A DNA stretch of 14,427 nt from Planctomycetaceae bacterium (GCA_947463775.1 CANHVD010000077.1:1-14427), one strand, 5' to 3'; counted from the first letter of the stretch, positions 5,214-12,973 are shown. Program-made: numbers and translations. The notes: a model not told the origin generated them from the sequence alone.

Positions 5214-8146
5214 CACTCGTGCCCTCCTGTCGTTTCTAAGTTGTTTAGGTCCGGATCCGCTTCAAGCGGTGATTCTGAATCAGGCAACATTCCGGAGAAA
5301 CAATAGATCGCAGCCTGATGATCCTCTTTCAGTTCGTAGGCCTGTCCCATGATACGAAGCGAGGCCCGTTGTGTTTTTGACGTTTTGTCTGACTCCATAA
5401 GCAGTCGACAGACGGAAATAGCCTCATCCGGTCTTCGCTGCTCTAGTGCCAACTCAGCAGAACGCAGTCGAGCCTGCACTGCCAACTGATCGGTCTCGGA
5501 TGAAGACAGCGTTGCCAGCAGAACTCTCGCCTTTTCAAGCTGGTTGTCTGCCTGATAATGCGACGCCAGCTTCAACACCGTCTGATTTCGAAGTTGTGAT
5601 TGAGGCAATTTGCGAAGAGCCAGTGAATAGGCTTCCGCAGATTCCTGTGACAGTCCCAACTCTTCGCAGGCAGACGCGACCAGCACCGCCCAATGACCGC
5701 CACAGTATTTCGCAGCGTCAAATTCAGTCAGTGCAGAGACGACTGCAGCTCCTTCGCGTTCTCGGCGATCTGCCAGCACGGCTGCTCGGAAACGCGACAG
5801 TGCTGAGAGAAATGCGGCCCCTTCACGTCCGGGGCCATCTACCAGACTGTCGCGCCGCTCCATCAATACGGAGTTGCAACCCTGAGCATTACCCAGTGAG
5901 AGATACAGACTGGCCAGATGAATTGCGGCCAGCGGCTCGAGAGACGATCCTTCACTCATCGAAAGACCACGCATCATTGATTGAATCGCCCGTTTGCCGT
6001 GATTGTCTTCCAGCAGCATTCGGCTGTGAAAAATGTAGGCCGCAATTCGAACATCCGCCAGGCCGCCGGATGAGTCGATACTGCGAAGGAAAGCCTCCAT
6101 CGCCTCATCCCGCTGATTGAGAAGCATCAGACACTTACCCAAATTGAAGGCGGCCTCCGTTTCGACGATTGATCGAGGCGATGATTCCATTTGCACCTGA
6201 AGAAACTGCAACGCATCGGTGGCCCGTTTTTGTTCAAACAGCAGAGTACTTAAAGCAAGGCGACTGTGTCCGGCTTGAAGAGATCCAGGGATCTCCATAA
6301 CCGCCGCGCGGAGAATTCGTTCTGCTGCTCCCAGGCGACTCCGCCGCAATTCATCCGGGGACATCTCTTCCGGGTGCAGGATGCTGATCACGGCCCCGTT
6401 TCGAGTCCATGCCACACCCGCAGAAATCGTAATGCCATCCAGCAGCAGCGCCAGATTCTGTTCTGTGACATGCACCTGCTGTGTTCGTCCGCTCAGAGCC
6501 TGAGCAGCCTGTTCTGATATTTCAACTTCGTATTCGCAGCATCGAATCAGGTTGCGCAGCAAAAGCTCGCAACGGGTTGTGCCGCAATTGAGCCGCACAA
6601 TTGTCTCTTCGGGAGATTCGGCTTTCAGATTCATTACGCGGAACTCAGTCGGACCGGCTTTCACCGGCGTTTCATGAATCAAAAGCGGCAGCTCATCCAG
6701 CAGTCGACCGGGATCCGCAGACCATTCCGGTACTACCAGAGTTTGATCGTCCAGAAGGTCCGTCATAGCGACGTTCGACTGTTCCCTCCAAAGATCTCGT
6801 CCGATGAGATGCAGCACTTCCCCTCGCACTGTGGGAAGAAACTCGGTTTCATCCAGAATGGCTCGTCGCAGCAAATCAGCCTGCAAACCCTGATGCTTCT
6901 TCAGAGCGGAAAGACAACGAGCTTCTCCATAACGAGCGACACCAGCCCAGGCGGGATCGGACTGCGTTCCGGATATTCGGCGATACGCTTCAATCGCGGC
7001 CGCATGACGACCAGAGGCCTCCGCACACAGTGCGAGGCGGAACAGAATTGCCACTCCTGGAACACCATCTGACTTTTGGCGCAACGTCTGGTAGTGTTGC
7101 ATCGCCTGCACATAATCGCCGCTGGCCAACTCTTCGTCAGCAACCGCCATCATATTGACCGCCTGCTTGGTCACTCGTTCATGCTGCGAAGGCGATAGGT
7201 GAGCGTTGGCTTCGGAGGCTGCAAACGGATCCGCAGAATCCGCATGAGCAGCCGCAATCCGCTTGTCCTTTGTGGACGCAGTCTTGTGAAGATCCGGCTC
7301 GCTCAGCTCATCTCTGTGCAGTTCCGACTGGTGCTGATCGTCGTGTGCGACAGTTTCTTCTGGTCCGTGCTGGGATGCTGCTCCGTGCAAAGAGTCACCC
7401 GCATGATCATCGCGCGGGCGAGTATTTCGTGCGGGCTTGAAGTTACGACCGCGTTCAGAGGAAGCTGGGCTCGACAACGTTTCCGATCCCCCTGCGACGT
7501 GATGCTCTTCCCCATGGTTTGATGGGCTCAGGCGATCGTTGGCAGGATGCAATTTCTCTCCGGAGGATTCGTCGTGAAAAGAATCTTCCACAGGGCCAAA
7601 CCCGAGGTTCTCAACACTGAATGGATCGTCTTCAGAGTGGCCATTGGTCGGATCAGCATGAGCTGCGATTTCCGCGTCATTATTGGGGGCGTGATGAGGA
7701 TCTCTGTTCGTTTTCGTTGAGACAAACTCATCGAAGGGGCTGTCGACGTTAGCTTCGGATTCGTGCTGATCGGCATCAGGAACTGACGATGTCTTGCGAC
7801 TTCTTGTTCGAAGAGCCGGAGTTTCTGCGTCAGATGCCTTCGCTGCAGATGAATCATCTGAGTGATCGTGCGACGTCAGCGATTGTTCGTCGTGACCGTC
7901 TGAGGTCGGCTCGTGCGTGTCGAGTTCCGAATGGGACTCATCCCCATTTTTAGCATGAGAATTTTTCGACTCATCATGCGAGCCAGCGCCCGGGTTTGAG
8001 TGTTTTTCTTCGTCTGCGGGAGTTTTTTCGGACTGCAGGTAGATGGCGACCGACGCCCCCAGTGCAGAGGTTCCCGCGACAAGGGACAGCATCATCAAGT
8101 GCCGCAGTATGGCGGGAATTCCTTTATTTTTTGGCTGATCAGACAC
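5213..8146 (-). CDS. large membrane-anchored His-rich TPR protein with an STN-like segment
   Basis: A 977-aa protein of unknown function, first in the minus-strand operon. From the chosen start: a short basic cytoplasmic N-terminus, one membrane helix (about 18-37, LMMLSLVAGTSALGASVAIY), a long disordered His/Asp/Ser/Glu-rich stretch (about 43-310), TPR-like helices (about 325-440, with LASGDYVQAMQHYQTLRQ and ALCAEASGRHAAAIEAYRRI), a beta-rich segment (about 495-592) ending LALLLDGITISAGVAWTRNG and AVISIL that resembles the secretin/TonB short N-terminal (STN) fold, then TPR-like repeats to the C-terminus. The start is chosen at GTG 8146 because AAGAGG lies eight bases upstream; ATG at 8182 would add 12 residues but has no SD. 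The last codons overlap the next gene's start (TGATG). The layout suggests a single-pass protein with a large periplasmic scaffold. A flagellar-motor or pilus-like scaffold role is a guess from context. Confidence 0.82.
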   Translation of the reverse strand: MSDQPKNKGIPAILRHLMMLSLVAGTSALGASVAIYLQSEKTPADEEKHSNPGAGSHDESKNSHAKNGDESHSELDTHEPTSDGHDEQSLTSHDHSDDSSAAKASDAETPALRTRSRKTSSVPDADQHESEANVDSPFDEFVSTKTNRDPHHAPNNDAEIAAHADPTNGHSEDDPFSVENLGFGPVEDSFHDESSGEKLHPANDRLSPSNHGEEHHVAGGSETLSSPASSERGRNFKPARNTRPRDDHAGDSLHGAASQHGPEETVAHDDQHQSELHRDELSEPDLHKTASTKDKRIAAAHADSADPFAASEANAHLSPSQHERVTKQAVNMMAVADEELASGDYVQAMQHYQTLRQKSDGVPGVAILFRLALCAEASGRHAAAIEAYRRISGTQSDPAWAGVARYGEARCLSALKKHQGLQADLLRRAILDETEFLPTVRGEVLHLIGRDLWREQSNVAMTDLLDDQTLVVPEWSADPGRLLDELPLLIHETPVKAGPTEFRVMNLKAESPEETIVRLNCGTTRCELLLRNLIRCCEYEVEISEQAAQALSGRTQQVHVTEQNLALLLDGITISAGVAWTRNGAVISILHPEEMSPDELRRSRLGAAERILRAAVMEIPGSLQAGHSRLALSTLLFEQKRATDALQFLQVQMESSPRSIVETEAAFNLGKCLMLLNQRDEAMEAFLRSIDSSGGLADVRIAAYIFHSRMLLEDNHGKRAIQSMMRGLSMSEGSSLEPLAAIHLASLYLSLGNAQGCNSVLMERRDSLVDGPGREGAAFLSALSRFRAAVLADRREREGAAVVSALTEFDAAKYCGGHWAVLVASACEELGLSQESAEAYSLALRKLPQSQLRNQTVLKLASHYQADNQLEKARVLLATLSSSETDQLAVQARLRSAELALEQRRPDEAISVCRLLMESDKTSKTQRASLRIMGQAYELKEDHQAAIYCFSGMLPDSESPLEADPDLNNLETTGGHE

Positions 8147-8311
8147 GATAGCAACCTCTTGGGCGAACCCCGGTGTCGGCATAATCGATACAACTGTTCC
8201 AACCTCATCGTCTGAGCCTTAGGGCAGGTTGAGAGAAAATTTCTTCGCAAGTTTCTGCTGGACGCTTCGATAAGTGAGTCTGAATCAGGTTTCTCACCGG
8301 GAGACAAGGCC

Positions 8312-8602
8312 ATGCAAATACAACGATTCGACAATGTCAGCAGTGCAGGGGCGCCACGTCCGAACTGGATTGCAGGCGGCAGTGTGAAGAGTGGTTCGCA
8401 GGGTTCTGTGTCTCGGGAAAACGATGCCGAGGGGGTTGTTGGCAGCGACGAGCTGGAATCACTGACACGTCAGCTTGACGGAATCAGTGATGTTCGAGCC
8501 GACGTTGTTGAGGCGGCGAAAGTGAGAATGCAACGAGGCGATTACCTGACTCGTGCTGCGGCTGAGAAAACAGCAGCAGCAATTCTGGGCAAGGATGCTT
8601 AG
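8312..8602 (+). CDS. flgM: FlgM-like anti-sigma-28 factor
   Basis: A 96-aa protein matching the FlgM family in size and in its C-terminal half. FlgM binds FliA (sigma-28) and is exported through the completed hook, so late flagellar genes wait for hook assembly. The N-terminal 45 residues are Gly/Ser-rich and likely disordered, as in known FlgM. Residues about 58-92 (ISDVRADVVEAAKVRMQRGD, then YLTRAAAEKTAAAIL) match the family pattern of a helix, a 'G-x-Y' turn and a final helix with conserved A-x-x-I/L. GGGAGA lies upstream of the ATG at SD distance. It sits divergently from the TPR/activator operon and 187 bp before fliC. No sigma-28 gene is in the window. Confidence 0.8.
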   Translation: MQIQRFDNVSSAGAPRPNWIAGGSVKSGSQGSVSRENDAEGVVGSDELESLTRQLDGISDVRADVVEAAKVRMQRGDYLTRAAAEKTAAAILGKDA

Positions 8603-8630
8603 AGAAGCTTTCTGTCTTGAAGTGACACAG

Positions 8631-8648
8631 GGGGACTATGTGTTGCTT
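8631..8648 (+). promoter_or_regulatory. candidate sigma-54 promoter of flagellin
   Basis: GG at 8633-8634 and GC at 8645-8646 are separated by exactly ten bases, and the -12 element reads TTGCTT, matching the TTGCW consensus. The -24 element (GGGGAC) matches only the GG core of TGGCAC. Transcription would start near 8658, giving a leader of about 130 bases before fliC. The sigma-54 activator encoded at 1754-2719 supports the idea. Chance GG-N10-GC matches are common, so this is moderate evidence. Confidence 0.4.
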
Positions 8649-8658
8649 CGGTCTTCCG

Positions 8659-8672
8659 GGCCTGTTCAGGCC
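8659..8672. promoter_or_regulatory. palindrome GGCCTG-TT-CAGGCC in the flagellin leader
   Basis: A perfect 6-bp inverted repeat with a two-base centre lies just downstream of the candidate sigma-54 site, about where transcription would start. It could be an operator or activator site (FlbD-type regulators can bind near flagellar promoters) or part of a 5' leader hairpin. There is no T-run after it, so it is not a terminator. Confidence 0.35.
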
Positions 8673-8789
8673 AGGCAGCATGTGGCTCTTCTTGCTGAAA
8701 GCACAGCTGGTTTCTTACATCCTTGATGCGAGTCTTCATCACCGCTGAGCGGGATCAGGCTTGCAGCACTTTCGAAGAAGGAATTGAAA

Positions 8790-10214
8790 ATGGGTCTGTC
8801 AGTCGCAAACAACGTCACTTCCATCACTGCTCAGCACAATCTGAACAAAGCGTCGATGGGCGTCGCAAAGTCTGTGGAGAAGTTGTCTTCCGGACTGAAA
8901 ATCAATCGTGGTGCCGATGGCCCGGCAGCACTTGTCATTTCAGAAAAACACCGTGCTCAGATTGCTGGTCTGAATCAGGCCATCGACAACACGGAAAAGG
9001 CAACCTCAGTTGTGCAAACGGCTGAAGGTGCTCTGAACGAAATCAACTCACTGCTGGTCAAAGTGCGAACTCTCGCGATCGACAGTGCGAACAGCGGCGT
9101 AAATGACGATGACGCTCTGGCAGCAAACCAGGCTGAAATCACAAACGCTCTCGATACAATCAACCGAATCGCGAACAACACTCAGTTCGGTGAAAAGAAA
9201 CTTCTCGACGGATCAGCCGGGATCTCCGGAACGTCAAACGACACCGATGTAACCTTCCTGAAGGCCACATCAACAACAACAGCTGGTACCTACGCTGTAG
9301 CTGTTTCAACTGTTGGCGAACGAGCCACAGTGAGTTCCGGGACTTCCGGTACAGCTCAGACGACGGCATTGGCAGCTGATGAAATCCTGACGATCAACGA
9401 CGTCAGCGTATCGCTCACAGCAGGCATGTCTCAGGTTCAGGTGGTCAACCGCATCAATGAGTTCACAGCTCAGACCGGCGTCATCGCTGACGTCGACGGT
9501 GGCGCAACACGTCTGTACTCCGAAGCGTTTGGATCTGGCCAGTCATTGACTGTCGTTTCCAACGTGGCTGCGGCTGGTGACAGCAGCGGATTCGGATCGT
9601 CATCGACAACAGATACCGGTGTCGACATCATCGGAACGATTGGAGGCACGACCTTCACCGGAGTTGGCAACGTACTCACCGCTAATTCCGGGGCAGCAAA
9701 GGGTCTCTCAGTGGCACTGGCCGCTGGTACGGGTGCCAATGCGTTCTCAACCGTGACTGGTGCTCAGGGCAACCTGACAGTCACGGATAATTCTCTGGTC
9801 TTCCAGATTGGTGCTAACAAAGACCAGACAGCGAACATTGCGATTCAGAAAGTGAATCCAAATGGCCTGGGTCTGGGCGTTGTTGGAAATCAGTTCTCAA
9901 ATCTTAATGATATCGAAGTGACATCTTCGACCAAAGCTCAGGACGCTATCGAAATCATCGACGCAGCGATCGACGACGTCACAAACCTGCGAGGTGCACT
10001 CGGTGCCTTCCAGAGCAATACTCTGGAATCAACCGCAAACAACCTGCGAGCCACTCTGGAGAATACTGTAAACGCCGAGTCCGTCATTCGTGACACTGAC
10101 TTTGCGTCTGAAATCGCAGCCTTCACGAAGGGTCAGGTTCTCGTTCAGGCTGGCACTTCAATGTTGAGCAACGCGAACCAGATTCCACAGTCAGTGTTGT
10201 CACTGCTGCGATAA
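8790..10214 (+). CDS. fliC: flagellin, filament protein
   Basis: A 474-aa flagellin, the repeating subunit of the external flagellar filament, exported by the flagellar type III system. The N-terminal D0/D1 part is clear: VTSITAQHNLNK near the start, KSVEKLSSGLKINRGADGPA, and NQAIDNTEKATSVVQTAEGA. The C-terminal D1/D0 part is equally typical: RGALGAFQSNTLESTANNLR, then NAESVIRDTDFASEIAAFTK and the ending QAGTSMLSNANQIPQSVLSL-LR. The middle (about 140-375) is the variable surface-exposed region, Ser/Thr/Gly/Ala-rich, and contains a flagellin-hook IN-like motif (ILTINDVSVSLTAGMSQVQV, about 198-217). The start is ATG 8790 with AAGGA seven bases upstream; a TTG at 8784 is less likely. It is followed by a strong terminator, so it is probably a separate transcript from fliD. 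Confidence 0.96.
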   Translation: MGLSVANNVTSITAQHNLNKASMGVAKSVEKLSSGLKINRGADGPAALVISEKHRAQIAGLNQAIDNTEKATSVVQTAEGALNEINSLLVKVRTLAIDSANSGVNDDDALAANQAEITNALDTINRIANNTQFGEKKLLDGSAGISGTSNDTDVTFLKATSTTTAGTYAVAVSTVGERATVSSGTSGTAQTTALAADEILTINDVSVSLTAGMSQVQVVNRINEFTAQTGVIADVDGGATRLYSEAFGSGQSLTVVSNVAAAGDSSGFGSSSTTDTGVDIIGTIGGTTFTGVGNVLTANSGAAKGLSVALAAGTGANAFSTVTGAQGNLTVTDNSLVFQIGANKDQTANIAIQKVNPNGLGLGVVGNQFSNLNDIEVTSSTKAQDAIEIIDAAIDDVTNLRGALGAFQSNTLESTANNLRATLENTVNAESVIRDTDFASEIAAFTKGQVLVQAGTSMLSNANQIPQSVLSLLR

Positions 10215-10243
10215 TCTGATCCGCCGTAGATTTATAAAACTTG

Positions 10244-10294
10244 AACGGTCCGCCTGGAACTGGAGTGCCAGTCCCCAGTCGGACCGTTTCTTGG
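10244..10294 (+). terminator. multi-stem Rho-independent terminator after fliC
   Basis: AACGGTCCG (10244-10252) pairs perfectly with CGGACCGTT (10280-10288). Inside it CTGG (10254-10257) pairs with CCAG (10275-10278), and ACTGG (10259-10263) pairs with CCAGT (10268-10272) around an AGTG loop. The stem is thus about 18 bp in total with small bulges, followed by TTTCTTGGTT. It starts 30 bases after the flagellin stop. The T-tract is imperfect, but the stem is strong. Confidence 0.82.
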
Positions 10295-10357
10295 TTAACT
10301 CAAGTTCGTTCAGATCCGGAATCCGTATAACATTGAAACCTTTATAGAGGGTTACTT

Positions 10358-10376
10358 GAAGGCGTTGAGCCTGCTC
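10358..10376 (+). promoter_or_regulatory. candidate sigma-54 promoter of fliD
   Basis: GGC at 10361-10363 and TGC at 10372-10374 give the GG-N10-GC spacing of sigma-54 promoters (-24 AGGCGT, -12 CTGCT). It lies about 80 bases before the fliD start and after the fliC terminator, where a separate promoter is needed. Two flagellin-cluster genes with such a site, plus a sigma-54 activator gene in the same locus, make it more credible than a single match. Confidence 0.35.
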
Positions 10377-10452
10377 CCGTTAACTGATTCTTTCTGTTTC
10401 TGTTTGGCCGATTCTCTGTTTCTCCGAACCAGTTCCTCGGGGGGCATCTGGC

Positions 10453-12453
10453 ATGGCAATCAATATTAATGGCGTTGTATCGGGTATCGACACCGACAAC
10501 ATTGTGTCCGGCCTGTTGAAGATTCAGCAGCAGCAGTTGGACCGGATGGCTCTGCGCAAGAACGGCATTCAACAGCGTCAGGCTGCGTTCAAGACTGTCG
10601 AATCCCGGCTCCTGAGTCTGCGTGCAGACGCGGGCGCTCTGAGCCGAAATACCAACAATCCACTGACACGCCTTTCTGTAACGCCAAGTGACGATAAAGC
10701 AATTAGCGCAACGGCTTCGGCAGCCGCCGTTCCTGGTGTTTATCAGATGACCATCGATGCGACCGCTCAGGCCCATCAGGTCGCATCTCAGGGATTTGCC
10801 GACACCGATTCAGAGATCACGCAGGGAACATTTGAAATTCGGCTGGGCTCCGGCGATCCCAAAACCATCACGATCGATGGTAACAACAATAACCTTTCCG
10901 ATCTTTCCGCAGCGATTAATTCCTCGGGCACCGGTATCAGCGCGACCGTTGTTAAAGACTCCGCAGGCGGCACAACTCCTTATCGACTTCTACTGAGCAG
11001 CAGCAAAACCGGAGCCAGCAACCAGATCACGGTCACAAACAACCTGGCAGCGGACAGCGGTTCCGCAGTTAAGCCGGTGATTAATTTCGGAACTCCGGTT
11101 CAGGCCGCCAGCGATGCTCGGGTAACACTTGGCAGCGGGGCTGGAGCAATCTCCGTAACGAGCAGCACGAACCAGTTCAAAGACGCAATTGGTGGAGTCA
11201 GCTTCGATCTGCTGCAACCTACCGTCGGCGAAACCGTTTCGCTGACAGTCGCGAAGGACAATTCCGCCGCGGTCGCCGCTGTTCAGAGCTTTGTGGACTC
11301 CTTCAACGGTGTTCTGAACTACATCAGCGAGAATTCAAAATACAACGAGGCTTCGGAAGAGGGCGGACTGTTCCTCGGCAACCAAAGCGCCGCCAAAATT
11401 CAACAGACTCTCAGGACGACAGTTCAAAATGTCGTGCCGGGCGCGAATCCTCTGGCTAATCGACTTTCCACGGTGGGAATCAGATTCAATGATTCCGGCA
11501 CACTCGTCCTCGACAAGGCCAAACTGGAAAACGCGCTGAATGGAAACATCGAGGGAGTGACCGCAGACGATGTAAAGCGACTGTTTTCTTTCGGTGGGCA
11601 GTCGACAAACTCTGGAATGTCGTTTGTGCTGGGCAGTACGCGAACACAGGCTTCCACTTCAGGATATCAAATCGACATCAGTCAGGCGGCTGAACAGGCG
11701 ACAATCACGGGATCAGCCGTTGCCAGCTCAACCGTCATCACTTCTGCAAACCGAAGTCTGGAACTCAAACTCGACGGCAAGACGGCGACGGTGCAGTTGA
11801 ATGAAGGCACTTACACGGCACAACAGCTTGCCGATCACATCGAAAAAATCATCAACGAATCCGAGGAATTTCCTTCCCGCGAAATCAATGTTTCCCTTGC
11901 GAGTGGAGCATTGCACCTGACATCAGCAAAGTACGGCCTGACCTCTGACCTCGAGATCGTCAGCGGAACTGCCGTTTCGAATCTCGGCCTCACCGTCGGT
12001 CTCAAGGATAACGGACGGGATGTTGTGGGATCCTTCATCGTCAATGGTAAAACCGAAGCAGCTGTTGGCCGCGGGCGACTCCTGACCGGAGACCCGGACA
12101 ATGAGAATACGGCTGACCTTCAAGTTCAGATTACCCTGTCTCCATCGGATGTCGTTGCCGGTGCCGAAGGGACAGTTACGGTCTCGCGAGGCCTGGCCTC
12201 ATCGCTTGATCAGGTCCTCGGGAAACTGCTGAATAATGAGGATGGTCTGCTGACGTCGGTTGATGATGGCTTTGACGGACAACTGAAGAGTCTTCAGACA
12301 TCTATCGATCGTCAGACAAAACTGTTCGACCTTCAGGAACAGAGTATTCGAAAACAGTTTCAGGCGCTCGAAACAGCCATCAGCCAACTTAACGCAACCA
12401 GCTCCTATCTGGGCGGACAACTGGCCAACCTTCCTCAAATCAGTAGTCAGTAA
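10453..12453 (+). CDS. fliD: flagellar filament cap protein FliD (HAP2)
   Basis: A 666-aa cap protein that sits at the filament tip and helps incoming flagellin fold and insert. The N-terminal FliD domain is clear: INGVVSGIDTDNIVSGLLKI followed by a coiled segment with QQQLDRMALRKNGIQQRQAA and ESRLLSLRADAGALSR (about 1-65). A flagellin-hook IN-type motif follows at about 130-175 (DLSAAINSSGTGISATVVKD), with a similar DHIEK-type motif near 455-475. The C-terminus ends in a coiled coil (DRQTKLFDLQEQSIRKQFQA, then ETAISQLNATSSYLGGQL), matching the leg domain that meets the filament. Length is at the larger end of the family. The ATG is preceded by GGGGGG eight bases upstream, an unusually G-rich SD. 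It is followed by fliS after 42 bp. Confidence 0.95.
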   Translation: MAININGVVSGIDTDNIVSGLLKIQQQQLDRMALRKNGIQQRQAAFKTVESRLLSLRADAGALSRNTNNPLTRLSVTPSDDKAISATASAAAVPGVYQMTIDATAQAHQVASQGFADTDSEITQGTFEIRLGSGDPKTITIDGNNNNLSDLSAAINSSGTGISATVVKDSAGGTTPYRLLLSSSKTGASNQITVTNNLAADSGSAVKPVINFGTPVQAASDARVTLGSGAGAISVTSSTNQFKDAIGGVSFDLLQPTVGETVSLTVAKDNSAAVAAVQSFVDSFNGVLNYISENSKYNEASEEGGLFLGNQSAAKIQQTLRTTVQNVVPGANPLANRLSTVGIRFNDSGTLVLDKAKLENALNGNIEGVTADDVKRLFSFGGQSTNSGMSFVLGSTRTQASTSGYQIDISQAAEQATITGSAVASSTVITSANRSLELKLDGKTATVQLNEGTYTAQQLADHIEKIINESEEFPSREINVSLASGALHLTSAKYGLTSDLEIVSGTAVSNLGLTVGLKDNGRDVVGSFIVNGKTEAAVGRGRLLTGDPDNENTADLQVQITLSPSDVVAGAEGTVTVSRGLASSLDQVLGKLLNNEDGLLTSVDDGFDGQLKSLQTSIDRQTKLFDLQEQSIRKQFQALETAISQLNATSSYLGGQLANLPQISSQ

Positions 12454-12483
12454 TTACGGCATGCGTCAAACCTCAGGCCGTAA
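12454..12483 (+). other. stem-loop between fliD and fliS
   Basis: TTACGGC (12454-12460), directly after the fliD stop codon, pairs perfectly with GCCGTAA (12477-12483) across a 16-base loop. There is no T-run, and the fliS start is only 12 bases further, so it is not a normal terminator. It could protect the fliD message end, set a processing site or modulate access to the fliS ribosome site. Confidence 0.45.
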
Positions 12484-12495
12484 CGGGTAACAGTT

Positions 12496-12894
12496 ATGAA
12501 TCCTCATTTAAAATACAAAACCGTTCAGAGCTACTCGTGGACACGAGTCGATATGCTGATCCTGGTTTACGATCAGGCCGTTGCGGCACTCAGTGATGGA
12601 GCCCGTCTTCTTGAGCAGAACCGCAGTGCGGAGTTGCCGGTTGTCAAACTACGTGCGATGAAAACCCTGCTGGCGATCGCCGAAGGCCTGAATCTGCAAC
12701 GCGGTGAACTCCCGATTCAGGTTCTTCGCCTTGTTGTCTTCGCCCTGGATCAGGTGCGAATCGAATCTGCTGAAGCCTGGCGCACTGCGGAATCCGTCAT
12801 CAGTACTCTGCGAGCGGGTTTTCTGGAGATTCAGGATGAAGCCCGTAACGACGAATATGAGGGACGAATCCCGGCCCTTGATGCCGTACACTGA
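12496..12894 (+). CDS. fliS: flagellin export chaperone FliS
   Basis: A 132-aa all-helical cytosolic protein. FliS binds the C-terminal D0 part of flagellin to prevent premature polymerisation and escorts it to the export gate. Family features: the N-terminal YKTVQSYSWTRVDMLILVYD segment (FliS has Y-x-x-x-x-v-x-t-a-s-p-x-e-L-i-l-m-L-y-d), ALSDGARLLEQNR as the next helix, and the AMKTLLAIAEGLNLQRGELP helix pair. Length equals the usual 125-140 aa. The SD is weak (GGGTAA, eight bases before the ATG), and the start lies 12 bases after the stem-loop that follows fliD, so fliD and fliS are probably cotranscribed. The C-terminal part is divergent from enterobacterial FliS. Confidence 0.88.
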   Translation: MNPHLKYKTVQSYSWTRVDMLILVYDQAVAALSDGARLLEQNRSAELPVVKLRAMKTLLAIAEGLNLQRGELPIQVLRLVVFALDQVRIESAEAWRTAESVISTLRAGFLEIQDEARNDEYEGRIPALDAVH

Positions 12895-12973
12895 TATCTC
12901 TGCGCCCAGAATGTTCGGAGTCGTCTTTAACTCATTTTCCCTCTGAAGGGGCCGCTTTCTTTGGTCGGCTCCG

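Noticed and set aside
4630..5352. A 240-codon plus-strand ORF opposite the 660-aa gene
   Set aside because: It is a Ser/Gly/Thr-rich antisense shadow of a low-complexity gene. The opposite strand has the signal peptide, SD and coupling to neighbours.
5446..6120. A 224-codon plus-strand ORF
   Set aside because: It lies wholly antisense to the TPR region of the 977-aa gene and has no recognisable domain.
8683..8697. TGGCTCTTCTTGCT as a sigma-54 promoter for fliC
   Set aside because: Both boxes look good, but only eight bases separate GG and GC instead of ten. The site at 8633-8646 has correct spacing.
8784..8790. TTG start giving flagellin two extra residues
   Set aside because: ATG 8790 has the properly spaced AAGGA and gives the normal short flagellin N-terminus.
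10381..10416. GCCGATTC as a sigma-28 -10 box for fliD
   Set aside because: No TAAA-like -35 box occurs at the needed spacing; the nearest TAAC is about 22 bases away instead of 15.
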